Below, piece after piece: positions 32,414 through 40,760 of a DNA stretch of 41,748 nt (the stretch's first letter is position 1; every line of letters starts with the position of its first letter). The position numbers were made by a program, and so were the translations under genes. The notes under the pieces were generated by a model. That model did not search any database. It had not been told where the DNA came from and saw only the letters and a list, made by a program, of their open reading frames with translations. Where the stretch lies: the NCBI RefSeq assembly GCF_000497445.1, contig NZ_CM002285.1:740299-782046 (forward strand), written 5' to 3'. The DNA is from Streptomyces roseochromogenus subsp. oscitans DS 12.976. GTDB lineage: Bacteria > Actinomycetota > Actinomycetes > Streptomycetales > Streptomycetaceae.

Positions 32414-33770
32414 AGGCTGTTGTACGCGCCGCAGTCGCCAAGTCCAGGTCCGTCGTCTCCGGCGCCAGGAAGTGGGAGACCAAACCGCCCAGGGCCAGGA
32501 CCGCGGCGCCCGCCAGCAGGACGAAGCGGGCACCGAAGTGGTTCAGGCCCATCGGGAGCAGGAAGGTGCCTATGGCGGCACCGACCCGGCTCATCGCGGT
32601 TGCGAAGCCCACGCCCGTGGCGCGCAGCGAGGTCGGGAACACCTCCAGCGGGTAGACGGCTGTGAGCGCGCTGGAGGCGGCGTTGAGGAAGATGAAGAAC
32701 AGGAAGCCGCCGACGATGACCGGCGTGGACTTCGGCCACATCGCGACCACGGCGAGCGCGGCCGCGGTGATCCAGAACGGCGGGATCAGCAGCTTGCGCC
32801 GGCCGATGCGGTCGACGACCAGGCAGCCGGCGGTGACCCCGGCAACGGCGGTGAAGGAGTAGACGAGCAGCGCGGCGACCGCGTTGTCGCCCATGTTCAG
32901 GGCGTCGAAGACCTGGGTCCAGAAGGTGCCGATGGCGAAGTACGGCAGCACCAGCGCGGCCCAGAACACACTCGCGAAGACCGTGCTGCGCAGGTGCCGG
33001 CGGCTGAACAGCGCGCGCAGGCCCTGCCGTTGGGGTTCGGCCGTCTCCGCCAGCTCGGCACTGACGTCGATGTCGATGCCGTAGCGCGCGATGAGCTGTT
33101 CGGCCTCCTCGCGTCGGCCCTTGCTGAGCAGCCAGCGCGCCGACTCCGGGACCCCGCCGCGCAGCGCCACGCAGACCAGGGCGATGACCGCGCTGCTGGC
33201 CAGTGTGTAACGCCAGCCGCCGTGGACGTCCGCGAAGACGGCACCGACGACGGTCGCGAGCGCGTAGCCGACGTACCAGCTGATCTCCAGGCTGGCGAGC
33301 AGCCGGCCGCGGCCCTTGCGGGGCGCGTACTCGGACAGCAGCGGGGCGCCGATGGCGTACTCGCCGCCGATGGCGATGCCCATCGCCAGCCGGATGAGGA
33401 AGAGCTGGAGTCCGTCGGTGACGAGGAACTGGAGCACCGAGCCGACCAGGAAGATCAGCATGTCCGCGAGGAACACCGGGCGTCTGCCGTAGCGGTCGGC
33501 GAGCCGGCCGAAGAGCGGTCCGCCGACGAAGATGCCGATCAGCGGGGAGGCGCCGACCAGGCCCTGCATCACCGTGGACAAGTGCAGATCGGTGGTCAGG
33601 GCGCCCATGGCCATGCCGATGCCGCCGATGATGTAGCCGTCGATGCCCTCGCCGATCTGTGTGGCGAGCTTCAGCTTGGTGTGCAGGCGGCGGCGTTCGC
33701 GGAGCAGGTCCGGCGAGACCGGCATGCCGGGCGTGTCGAACTGGTGTTCAGTCGTAGGCGTCGTTGCCAT
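32412..33770 (-). CDS. MFS transporter, sugar-porter/acid symporter type
   Basis: 452 residues with 12 predicted membrane helices. Signature loops are GRLADRYGRRPVF (between helices 2 and 3) and the matching VDRIGRRKLLI in the second half, with the PESARW motif after helix 6 and a C-terminal APETTDLDL like the PET motif of sugar porters. Such proteins import sugars, sugar acids or aromatic acids with protons. It lies 82 bases downstream of the aldehyde dehydrogenase and after the IclR gene on the same strand, so it is probably the importer for the substrate of the whole 32-41 kb regulon. Confidence 0.85.
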   Translation of the reverse strand: MATTPTTEHQFDTPGMPVSPDLLRERRRLHTKLKLATQIGEGIDGYIIGGIGMAMGALTTDLHLSTVMQGLVGASPLIGIFVGGPLFGRLADRYGRRPVFLADMLIFLVGSVLQFLVTDGLQLFLIRLAMGIAIGGEYAIGAPLLSEYAPRKGRGRLLASLEISWYVGYALATVVGAVFADVHGGWRYTLASSAVIALVCVALRGGVPESARWLLSKGRREEAEQLIARYGIDIDVSAELAETAEPQRQGLRALFSRRHLRSTVFASVFWAALVLPYFAIGTFWTQVFDALNMGDNAVAALLVYSFTAVAGVTAGCLVVDRIGRRKLLIPPFWITAAALAVVAMWPKSTPVIVGGFLFFIFLNAASSALTAVYPLEVFPTSLRATGVGFATAMSRVGAAIGTFLLPMGLNHFGARFVLLAGAAVLALGGLVSHFLAPETTDLDLATAARTTA

Positions 33771-33852
33771 GGGCGGTCCTTGTCTGGGGACGGACGGTTC
33801 CAGAGCCGTGGGGGGCGGGTCCGGCAGAGATGGGTGAAGAACGGGGGGTGGG

Positions 33853-35331
33853 TCAGGGGGTGGGCCAGTCCAGGGCGATGTACTGCGTCTCCAGGAACGC
33901 CTCGATGCCCTCGCGGCCGCCTTCCCGGCCGAGTCCGGACTGCTTGACGCCGCCGAAGGGTGCGGCCGGGTCGGACAGCAGGCCCCGGTTGACGCCGACC
34001 ATGCCCGCCTCCAGGCGCTCGGCGAGCCGCAGGGCGCGGCCGACGTCGCGCGAGTAGACGTAGGCGGCGAGGCCGTGGACGGTGGCGTTGGCGCGGGCCG
34101 CCATCTCGTCCTCGTCGGTGAAGGTGGTCAGCGGGGCGACGGGGCCGAAGACCTCCTCGTGGAGGATGCGGGCGTCGTCGGGGACGTCGGTGAGGACGGT
34201 CGCGGGGTGATAGAAGCCGGGGCCGCGCGGGGCGGTGCCCTGCGCGGCGATGCGTGCGCCTCGGTCGAGCGCGTCCTCGACGAGGGAGCGGATCTTGTCG
34301 ACGGCGGCGCGGTTGATCATCGGGCCGAGGGTGACGCCCTCCTGGGCGCCGGGCCCGGTGCGTACGGCGGCCATGGCGGCGCCGAACTTCGCGGTGAACT
34401 CGGCGGCGACGGCCTCGTGGACGTAGAACCGGTTGGCGGCGATGCAGACCTCGCCGCCGCCGCGCATCTTGGCGTCCATCGCCCCGCTCACGGCCGCGTC
34501 GACATCGGCGTCCGCACAGACGACAAAGGGAGCGTTGCCGCCGAGTTCCATGGTCACGTTGACGACGTTGGCGGCGGCCTGGCCCAGCAGGACCTTGCCG
34601 GTGGCGGTGGAGCCGGTGAAGGAGAACTTGCGGACCCGTTCGTCACCGAGCCAGGCGGAGACGACCTCGGGGGCGCGGTCCGTGGGCAGCACGTTCAGCA
34701 GGCCGTCGGGCAGACCGGCCGCGGCCAGCAGGGCGGCGACCGCGAGCGCGGTGAGCGGGGTCTCGGGGGCCGGCTTCAGCAGCACCGGGCAGCCGGCCGC
34801 GAGGGCCGGGGCGATCTTGCGGGTGGCCATGGCGGCCGGGAAGTTCCACGGGGTGACGAACGCGGTGACGCCGACCGGGTGCCTGCGTACGACGTGCCGG
34901 AAGCCGCCGCCGGGCGCGTCGCCGAACGAGGAGCCGATACGGACGGCCTCCTCGGCGAACCAGCGGAAGAACTCGGCCGCGTAGCCCACCTCGGCGAGCG
35001 CGTCCCGGCGGGCCTTGCCGTTCTCCCGGACGATCAGGCCGGCGAGCGTGTCGCGGTGCTCGATCATCAGCCGGAAGGTGTCGTGCAGGATCTCCGAGCG
35101 GCGCCGGGGCGAGGTGGCCCGCCAGCCGGCCGCTGCCTCCTCGGCGGCGGCGAGGGCCGCACGGGCGTCCTCCGCGCCGGCGTCGGACACCCAGCGCACC
35201 GGCTCGCCGGTGGCCGGGTCGTAGACCGGGTAGGTCCGGCCGTCGGCGGCCGGGAGCCAGCGGCCGCCGAGGAACACATCACCGTCGGCGAGCGGAGCCT
35301 TGGCGAGGGTGTCGATGCCGGCGAGGTTCAT
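33853..35331 (-). CDS. NAD(P)-dependent aldehyde dehydrogenase, succinate-semialdehyde dehydrogenase-like
   Basis: 492 residues. The catalytic pair is Glu262 in MELGGNAPF and Cys296 in GEVCIAANRFYV; they are 34 residues apart, as usual. Other markers are FVTPWNFPAAMATRKIAPAL, KFSFTGSTATGK, EEVFGPVAPL and PFGGVKQSGLGREGG. The sequence is closest to the GabD/succinate-semialdehyde dehydrogenase class, which oxidises small semialdehydes such as succinic, glutaric or 2-oxoglutaric semialdehyde. The usual GQTC around the nucleophile is GEVC, an atypical but cysteine-containing variant. It has its own promoter (35382-35410) with the shared GTTGY-N7-GCAAC dyad upstream and probably reads into the MFS gene. 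Confidence 0.85.
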   Translation of the reverse strand: MNLAGIDTLAKAPLADGDVFLGGRWLPAADGRTYPVYDPATGEPVRWVSDAGAEDARAALAAAEEAAAGWRATSPRRRSEILHDTFRLMIEHRDTLAGLIVRENGKARRDALAEVGYAAEFFRWFAEEAVRIGSSFGDAPGGGFRHVVRRHPVGVTAFVTPWNFPAAMATRKIAPALAAGCPVLLKPAPETPLTALAVAALLAAAGLPDGLLNVLPTDRAPEVVSAWLGDERVRKFSFTGSTATGKVLLGQAAANVVNVTMELGGNAPFVVCADADVDAAVSGAMDAKMRGGGEVCIAANRFYVHEAVAAEFTAKFGAAMAAVRTGPGAQEGVTLGPMINRAAVDKIRSLVEDALDRGARIAAQGTAPRGPGFYHPATVLTDVPDDARILHEEVFGPVAPLTTFTDEDEMAARANATVHGLAAYVYSRDVGRALRLAERLEAGMVGVNRGLLSDPAAPFGGVKQSGLGREGGREGIEAFLETQYIALDWPTP

Positions 35332-35381
35332 GGGCTGCTCTTTTCCTCCGTCCCGGACGGGGTTCCGTCCGATGCGCGGTG

Positions 35382-35410
35382 AATTTACGAGCGCGTCATA
35401 CGGCCGACAA
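35382..35410 (-). promoter_or_regulatory. Promoter of the aldehyde dehydrogenase/MFS unit
   Basis: On the minus strand TTGTCG (plus 35405-35410) and TAAATT (plus 35382-35387) are separated by 17 bases. The -10 box is 50 bases from the dehydrogenase ATG. The dyad at 35437-35453 begins 26 bases upstream of the -35 box. Confidence 0.6.
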
Positions 35411-35436
35411 GGCCACTCAGCCGGATCGCAACCGGG

Positions 35437-35453
35437 GTTGCTGTGAGGGCAAC
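35437..35453. promoter_or_regulatory. Candidate IclR operator, site 1
   Basis: GTTGC-N7-GCAAC. A third half-site, GCAACC (35428-35433), overlaps to form GCAACC-GG-GGTTGC with the first arm. The same GTTGY-N7-GCAAC arrangement occurs at 36303-36319. Confidence 0.55.
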
Positions 35454-35460
35454 TCGCTGA

Positions 35461-36249
35461 TCACAGAGGGGTCTTCCGGGGCAGCGGCGCGGGGCGGGGC
35501 TCCCAGCCGAGCAGCGTGGACACCCGGGCCGCGGCGCGAGCCGTCGTACGCCCGGCCTCGTCGAGCCGGTCGCCGAGGCGGGCCTTGGGCGCGGAGATGT
35601 TCAGCGCCGCGACGACCCGGCCGCGGAAGTCCCGTACCGGTGCGGACACGCCGACCAGGTCCGCCTCGAACTCCTCGCTGACCCGGGCGTACCCGCGTCG
35701 CCTGGCCTCCTGGATCAGCGACCACAGCTCGGGCACCGGCATCTCGCCCGTCGTGCCGAAGCGGACGTACAGCTCGTCCGGGGTGGCGTCGGCGAGCAGG
35801 ACCCGGCCGGCGGACAGCCGCCATGCGGGCACCCCGCGGCCCTCCCAGCCGTGCACGCGGAAGGAGTGCCCGGAGACCGACAGCAGGGTGAGCACCTCGC
35901 GGTCGTGCAGGACGCAGAGGTGGCTCGTCTCCTCCAGGTCCGCCGAGAGCGCGTGCATGACCGGCTCCGCGACGCGCACGAGCCGGCTCTCGGAGGTGCG
36001 GGCGACCAGCGAGAACAGCCGCCAGCCCAGGCGGTACTCCAGGGTGTCCGGGTCGCGTTCGACGATCCCCTCGGCGGCCAGGGCCTTCAGGGCGCGGGAG
36101 ATCTGGGTCTTCTCGCGGCCGACGAGCTGGGCCAGCCGGACCACACCGAGGCCTCCGGCGCGCTGCGCCTCGTCGGAGGCGAGGGCTTCCAGCAGATCGA
36201 TGTCCCGGCGCAGACCGTGCCCGCGCGCGGCGGAGGGAGTGTCCGTCAC
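35461..36249 (-). CDS. IclR-family transcriptional regulator
   Basis: 262 residues. The N-terminal winged helix-turn-helix is RDIDLLEALASDE ... GVVRLAQLVGREKTQISRAL, followed by KALAAEGIVERDP. The C-terminal ligand-binding domain includes HLCVLHDREVLTLLSVSGHS, LSAGRVLLADATPDEL and DFRGRVVAALNISAP. IclR proteins control catabolic genes, often divergently transcribed, in response to acids made in the pathway. It sits between the leftward dehydrogenase/MFS unit and the rightward fae operon, with a GTTGY-N7-GCAAC dyad in each of the two flanking gaps. The site positions upstream of the -35 boxes suggest activation of both units; 36303-36319 also lies 54 bases from its own start. Confidence 0.85.
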   Translation of the reverse strand: MTDTPSAARGHGLRRDIDLLEALASDEAQRAGGLGVVRLAQLVGREKTQISRALKALAAEGIVERDPDTLEYRLGWRLFSLVARTSESRLVRVAEPVMHALSADLEETSHLCVLHDREVLTLLSVSGHSFRVHGWEGRGVPAWRLSAGRVLLADATPDELYVRFGTTGEMPVPELWSLIQEARRRGYARVSEEFEADLVGVSAPVRDFRGRVVAALNISAPKARLGDRLDEAGRTTARAAARVSTLLGWEPRPAPLPRKTPL

Positions 36250-36302
36250 GGCGCCATCCTAGGCACGCCGATCCCTCGGAGAACCCCCAGGTCAGAGCTT
36301 GA

Positions 36303-36319
36303 GTTGTCCGGAGAGCAAC
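36303..36319. promoter_or_regulatory. Candidate IclR operator, site 2
   Basis: GTTGT-N7-GCAAC, the same half-sites and spacing as 35437-35453. It ends 25 bases before the -35 box of the fae promoter and lies 54 bases upstream of the IclR gene start, so one site could serve both directions. Confidence 0.55.
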
Positions 36320-36344
36320 CGGCATTTCGATTCCCTGGACCGCC

Positions 36345-36373
36345 TTGCCGACGGCAGGTGACGGACCTAGATT
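36345..36373 (+). promoter_or_regulatory. Promoter of the fae operon
   Basis: TTGCCG (36345-36350) and TAGATT (36368-36373) with a 17-base spacer. The leader to the fae ATG is about 115 bases; I see no strong structure in it. Confidence 0.55.
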
Positions 36374-36492
36374 CGCCGCATCGGGCCGTAGGAACTGCCC
36401 CGAATGCGGGGTTCACGCATGATGTGCGGTTCCGGCCCGCTCGCGTCCTGGTTCGCCCGTCGAACCCCGTCACCGAAGGTCCTGGAGTTCCG

Positions 36493-37068
36493 ATGCCTTC
36501 CCCGGAGTCATGTGCCGCGCCGGATTCATCCGCCGATTCCTTTGCCGCGACCGCGCTGATCGGCGAGTCCTTCGTCGGTGACGGCGTGAACGCCGCGCAC
36601 ACCAACGTCGTGATCGGCCGCAAGGGCGGCCCGGTCGAGACGGCCTGGGCGACCGCGCTGGCCACGCCGAGCGCCGGGCATGTGCCGTTCCTGACGGTCG
36701 TACGGCCGTCGGTGCCGGTCAAGCCGGCGACCCTGTTCGTCACCAAGGCCGCCGCCCGGGGCGACCTGCACGAGCGGGCCACCTGGGGCAGCGCTCAGGC
36801 GGGTCTGGCGCAGGGTGTCCTCGACGCGGTCGCGGAGGGCCTTCTCCCGGCCGGGGAGGCCGACGAGCTGCTGATCATCGCGGCCGTCTGGGTCAATCCC
36901 GGCGTCGACGACCTCGACGCCTCCTTCCGCAACCAGCGCGCGGCGGCCTACGGCGCCGTCCGGGCCGCGGTGACGGGCTCGCCCTCTGTGGCCGACGTGC
37001 TGGACGCGGCCGAGGAGGGCCCGGCGAACCCGTTCTACACACCGTCCGCGGAGGTGCTCGCCCGGTGA
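36493..37068 (+). CDS. fae: Formaldehyde-activating enzyme (Fae) homologue
   Basis: 191 residues, ATG at 36493 after CTGGAG. Family blocks are ALIGESFVGDGVNAAHTNVV, IGRKGGPVETAWATALA, GHVPFLTV, TLFVTKAAARG, TWGSAQAGLAQGVLDAV, IIAAVWVNPGVDDLDA and a C-terminal NPFY. His36 corresponds to the catalytic His17 of the methylotroph enzyme, which condenses formaldehyde with tetrahydromethanopterin. Compared with the canonical roughly 170-residue enzyme there is an N-terminal extension of about 19 residues. Streptomyces are not known to make tetrahydromethanopterin, so the role here is unlikely to be the classical one: an aldehyde-handling or carbon-carbon step in the pathway is an inference. Its stop overlaps the start of the enolase-superfamily gene. 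Confidence 0.85.
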   Translation: MPSPESCAAPDSSADSFAATALIGESFVGDGVNAAHTNVVIGRKGGPVETAWATALATPSAGHVPFLTVVRPSVPVKPATLFVTKAAARGDLHERATWGSAQAGLAQGVLDAVAEGLLPAGEADELLIIAAVWVNPGVDDLDASFRNQRAAAYGAVRAAVTGSPSVADVLDAAEEGPANPFYTPSAEVLAR

Positions 37069-38177
37069 AGATCACGGACATCTCGCTCGACCGGTTGCGC
37101 CTGGAGCTGGACCCGCCGTTCCGGGCGGCCTGGGACCCGGTGCCGCGCGGCCACTTCGACGCCACGATCGTGCGGGTGCACACCGACGAGGGGATCACCG
37201 GCATCGGCTCCGGCGACCTCATGGACGGCTTCGGCACCTACAAGCACCTGTTCGTCGGCGAGGATCCCCTCGACATCACCCGGCATGTGAAGGCCATCGA
37301 GACGGCCAGTTTCCATGGCGCCCCGTACTGGCCACTGGAGGCCGCGCTGTGGGACATCATCGGCAAGGTGCACGGCCGGCCGGTGTCCGAACTGTTCGGC
37401 AACGCGGCGAAGAAGCTGCCCGCGTACGCGTCCTCCGGCGAGCTGAAGTCCCCCGAGGAGCGGGTCGCGACCGCGCTGAAGGTGCGTGAGGCCGGGTTCC
37501 GGGCGATGAAGATCCGCATCGACCGAAACCGTGTCGACGAGGGTGTCGCGGCGGTCCGGGCCGTGCGCGAGGAACTCGGCGATGACTTCGACATCATGGT
37601 CGACCTCAACCAGGCCTGGCGGATGGCGGGCGACACCGCTGACGCCTCCGACCTCGCCAAGACCCGCAAGATCATCGCCCGGCTCGCCGAGCTGGACGTG
37701 TTCTGGGTCGAGGAGCCGCTGCCGTACGCGGACCTGGACGGGTTCAAGCGGCTGCGCGCCGAGAACCCGGGCGTGCGCATCGCGGCCGGCGAGATGCATC
37801 ACTCGGTGCCCGAACTGCTGCGCTACCTGGAGGAGGACGCCCTCGACGTCTACCAGATGGACGTCGTCCTCGCGATCGGTATGCACCGCGCCCGCACCCT
37901 CGCCGAGCTGGCCCAACTGAAACACCGTCAGTTCACACCGCACAGCTGGACGAACGGCATCGGGGTGCTCGCCAACCTGCATGTGTCGGCGGGCGTCGGC
38001 GGCGGCCCGTACTTCGAGTTTCCCTACGACCCGCCCGGCTGGACCCCCGAGCGCCGCGACTTCATGCTCGCCGAGCCGGTGCGCGTGGACGCCGACGGCT
38101 GTCTCGAAGTCCCGGACAGGCCGGGGCTGGGCGTGGAGCTGGACGAGGACGCGATCGACCGCTGGAGGGTGAAGTGA
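37065..38177 (+). CDS. Enolase-superfamily enzyme, mandelate racemase/acid-sugar dehydratase subgroup
   Basis: 370 residues from GTG 37065 (GGAGG about 10 bases upstream; overlaps the fae stop). The barrel carries the subgroup residues in order: Lys in RAMKIRID, the metal ligands Asp in IMVDLNQAW, Glu in WVEEPLPY and Glu in IAAGEMHH, then the Asp-His dyad in YQMDVVLAIGM and TPHSWTNGIG, and Glu in FEFPYDPPGW. This set is used for proton abstraction next to a carboxylate, most often beta-elimination of water from a polyhydroxy acid, less often racemisation. It is probably the first step after import by the MFS protein. The natural acid cannot be deduced from sequence. The next gene starts within its stop codon. 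Confidence 0.85.
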   Translation: MKITDISLDRLRLELDPPFRAAWDPVPRGHFDATIVRVHTDEGITGIGSGDLMDGFGTYKHLFVGEDPLDITRHVKAIETASFHGAPYWPLEAALWDIIGKVHGRPVSELFGNAAKKLPAYASSGELKSPEERVATALKVREAGFRAMKIRIDRNRVDEGVAAVRAVREELGDDFDIMVDLNQAWRMAGDTADASDLAKTRKIIARLAELDVFWVEEPLPYADLDGFKRLRAENPGVRIAAGEMHHSVPELLRYLEEDALDVYQMDVVLAIGMHRARTLAELAQLKHRQFTPHSWTNGIGVLANLHVSAGVGGGPYFEFPYDPPGWTPERRDFMLAEPVRVDADGCLEVPDRPGLGVELDEDAIDRWRVK

Positions 38178-39703
38178 CGTACGCGATCGAGGAGTTGCTG
38201 ACCCGCTCGTACGACGAGTGGCGGGCGGCGGCCGGAAAACTCGTCTTCGAGACCCGCCCGTTCATCGACGGCGTGTTCACGGACGCCGTCTCCGGCGAGG
38301 TGTTTCCGAGTACCTCCCCGCGCGACGGCGGGGTGCTGGCCGAGGTGCAGGCGGCCTCGGCCGAGGACGTCGACCGGGCCGTACGGTCCGCCCGTACCGC
38401 CTTCGAGGACGGCCGCTGGCGGGACCTCGCGCCCAAGGAGCGCAAGCGCATCCTGCTGCGCTGGGCGGAGCTGATCCTGGCGAACGCCGAGGAGCTGGCG
38501 CTGCTCGACACGCTGGAGATGGGCAAGCCGATCACCGAGTCGCTGCGTGTGGACGTGGCCAAGACGGCCGAGACGATCGCCTGGTACGCGGAGACGATCG
38601 ACAAGACGTACGACGAGGTCGCCCCGACCCCCGGTGACGCGCTCGCACTGGTCACCCGGGAGCCGCTCGGTGTCATCGGCGCCGTCGTCCCGTGGAACTA
38701 CGCGCTGCTGATCGCCAGTTGGAAGCTGGGCCCGGCTCTCGCCACCGGCAACAGCGTGGTGCTGAAACCGGCCGAGCAGACCTCGCTCGGCGCGCTGCGG
38801 CTGGCCGCGCTCGCCACCGAGGCGGGACTGCCGGACGGTGTGTTCAACGTGGTCCCCGGGCGGGGCGAGGTGGCCGGGCAGGCGCTGGGCCGGCACCCGG
38901 ACGTCGACAAGATCGCCTTCACCGGCTCGGCGGAGGTGGCCCGGCTCTTCCAGGTGTACGCGGGCGAGTCCAACGGCAAGCAGGTCGCCGTCGAGGCGGG
39001 CGGCAAGTCACCCCAACTCGTCCTGGCGGACGCCGACATCGAGGCCGCCGCCTCCGCCGTGGCCTGGGGCATCTTCTACAACGCGGGGCAGACGTGCAAC
39101 GCGGGCTCGCGAGTCGTCGTGCACGCGTCGGTCAAGGACGAACTCCTCGCCGCCGTACGCCGGATCACCGCCTGCACCTTCCGCGTTGGCGACCCGCTCG
39201 ACCCGGCCACGGTGCTGGGCCCGATCGTGGATGAGGCTCAACTCGCCAAGGTCCTCGGCTATATCGAGCGCGGCACACAGGACGGCGCTACCGTGCTGCT
39301 CGGCGGGAACCGGGTGCTCGCCGAGACCGGCGGCAGCTATGTGGAGCCCACCGTGCTCGACGAGGTGGCGAACACCTCGGTGGTCGGGCAGGAGGAGATC
39401 TTCGGACCGGTGCTCGCGGTGGTGTCGTACGACGATGACTCCGCCGACAACGCGGAAGGCGTACGGCTCGCGAACCAGAGCGACTTCGGGCTCGTCGCCT
39501 CCGTGTGGACCCGGGACGTGACCGTCGCCCACCGCACCGCGCGGCGGCTGCGGGCCGGCACCGTGTGGATCAACACCTTCGACGCCAGCGACGTCATCAC
39601 CCCGTTCGGCGGCTTCAAGGCGACCGGCGCGGGGCGCGACAGGTCCCTGCACGCGCTGGACGCGTACACGGCGCTCAAGACGACATGGATCAACCTCGCC
39701 TGA
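38174..39703 (+). CDS. Aldehyde dehydrogenase (PuuC/AldA-like)
   Basis: 509 residues from GTG 38174 in a GTGA overlap, with GGAGG immediately upstream. Catalytic Glu274 (VEAGGKSPQLVL) and Cys308 (NAGQTCNAGSR) are in place; VVPWNYALLIASWKLGPALA, IAFTGSAEVARLF and EEIFGPVLAVV complete the NAD-binding and substrate regions. It resembles gamma-glutamyl-aminobutyraldehyde or lactaldehyde dehydrogenases and oxidises an aldehyde to the acid with NAD. Tight coupling to fae and the dehydratase places it in the same pathway; it is a second aldehyde dehydrogenase besides the leftward one. A 59-base gap follows. Confidence 0.88.
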   Translation: MTYAIEELLTRSYDEWRAAAGKLVFETRPFIDGVFTDAVSGEVFPSTSPRDGGVLAEVQAASAEDVDRAVRSARTAFEDGRWRDLAPKERKRILLRWAELILANAEELALLDTLEMGKPITESLRVDVAKTAETIAWYAETIDKTYDEVAPTPGDALALVTREPLGVIGAVVPWNYALLIASWKLGPALATGNSVVLKPAEQTSLGALRLAALATEAGLPDGVFNVVPGRGEVAGQALGRHPDVDKIAFTGSAEVARLFQVYAGESNGKQVAVEAGGKSPQLVLADADIEAAASAVAWGIFYNAGQTCNAGSRVVVHASVKDELLAAVRRITACTFRVGDPLDPATVLGPIVDEAQLAKVLGYIERGTQDGATVLLGGNRVLAETGGSYVEPTVLDEVANTSVVGQEEIFGPVLAVVSYDDDSADNAEGVRLANQSDFGLVASVWTRDVTVAHRTARRLRAGTVWINTFDASDVITPFGGFKATGAGRDRSLHALDAYTALKTTWINLA

Positions 39704-39762
39704 ACCTTCATCAGGCGAACACTCCCCCTCTTTCTCTTCTCTCATCTCAGCGAGGACAACTG

Positions 39763-40698
39763 ATGAGGATCGGTTTCATCGGCCTGGGCAACATGGGACG
39801 CCACATGGCCCGGCACCTGATCCACGCGGGACATCTGGTCACCGTGCACGACACCCGGCCCGAGGCCGCCGCCGAGCATCTGGCGCTCGGCGCGCGCTGG
39901 GCCGACACCCCCGCCGACTGCGCCCGGGACGCCGAGTTCCTGATCACCATGCTGCCCAACCCGCGCATCGTGGAGGAGGTGCTGCTGCGCGGCGGGGCCG
40001 CAGAGGCGCTGCCCGAGGGCGCGCTGTGGATCGACATGTCGACGTCCACTCCGGCCGCCGCCGAGCGGGTCGCGGCCGAGGTGCTGGACGCGCGCGGGGT
40101 GCGCCGGCTGGACGCGCCGGTCAGCGGGATGGCGCGGGGTGCCGAGGCGGGCACGCTGCAGATCTTCGCGGGCGGCGCGGACGACGACTTCCGGATCGCG
40201 CTGCCGGTCTTCGAGACGCTCGGCGACTCCGACCGGGTACTGCACGTCGGCCCGCTCGGCGCCGGTTACACGGTCAAGCTCATGATCAACCTGTTGTGGT
40301 TCAGCCATCTGGTCGCCACCAGCGAGGTGCTGGCGATGGGCGTCAAGGCGGGCGTCGATCTGGGCGTGCTGCGGGGCGCCCTGCTCGCGTCGCCCGCCGC
40401 GTCACACTTCCTGGAGAACGACATCATGTGCGTACTCGCCGACGGCGACTACGACGACTCCTTCGCGATGGCGCTGGCCTGCAAGGACCTGGGCCTCGCC
40501 GTCGACCTCGGCCGCGATCTCAACGTCTCCGCGGAGCTGTCGGCGCTGGTCGAGCAGATCTACCGCCGCGCCAAGGCACGGCACGGCGACCTCGCCGGCG
40601 AGATGAGCCCGGTACGGCTCTACGAGGAGCTGGCCGGGCGGGAGTTCAGGCTGCCGTCGCCGGCCGCCGCGTTCGAAGCCACCGCTCTCACGGTCTGA
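39763..40698 (+). CDS. 3-hydroxyisobutyrate dehydrogenase-family reductase (tartronate-semialdehyde reductase-like)
   Basis: 311 residues, ATG at 39763 with GAGGA 6 bases upstream. The N-terminal Rossmann motif is GFIGLGNMGRHMARHL, the substrate motif DAPVSGMARGAEAGTLQIFA, and the catalytic Lys172 lies in GYTVKLMINLLW. The C-terminal helical domain contains KDLGLAVDLGRDLNV. The family interconverts beta-hydroxy acids and semialdehydes with NAD(P); GarR and GlxR reduce tartronate semialdehyde during glucarate and glycolate use. In this operon it probably handles a semialdehyde released from the sugar acid. Confidence 0.88.
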   Translation: MRIGFIGLGNMGRHMARHLIHAGHLVTVHDTRPEAAAEHLALGARWADTPADCARDAEFLITMLPNPRIVEEVLLRGGAAEALPEGALWIDMSTSTPAAAERVAAEVLDARGVRRLDAPVSGMARGAEAGTLQIFAGGADDDFRIALPVFETLGDSDRVLHVGPLGAGYTVKLMINLLWFSHLVATSEVLAMGVKAGVDLGVLRGALLASPAASHFLENDIMCVLADGDYDDSFAMALACKDLGLAVDLGRDLNVSAELSALVEQIYRRAKARHGDLAGEMSPVRLYEELAGREFRLPSPAAAFEATALTV

Positions 40699-40714
40699 CG
40701 CGACCGAGTCTTCC

Positions 40715-40760
40715 CAGGAGCCGCACGCCATGACTTCCGTCAGGAGCCGCACCCCATGAC
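40715..40760 (+). repeat. Tandem duplication of ribosome site plus start codon
   Basis: A 20-base block containing AGGAG and ATGAC occurs at 40715-40734 and again at 40741-40760 with one mismatch, period 26 bases. Each copy supplies a Shine-Dalgarno site and an ATG at the same spacing. The second copy starts the alcohol dehydrogenase gene. Confidence 0.85.
40730..40759 (+). CDS. Possible 9-residue leader peptide
   Basis: The upstream ATG of the duplicated start region opens MTSVRSRTP and ends at TGA 40757-40759, which overlaps the ATG of the alcohol dehydrogenase (ATGA). It has its own AGGAG. Translation would couple to, or compete with, the real start. No family; whether it is translated is unknown. 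Confidence 0.35.
   Translation: MTSVRSRTP

Noticed and set aside
33853..35331. GEVC in place of GQTC in the aldehyde dehydrogenase as a sign of inactivation
   Set aside because: The catalytic Cys296 and Glu262 are both present at normal spacing; the change is in the flanking residues.
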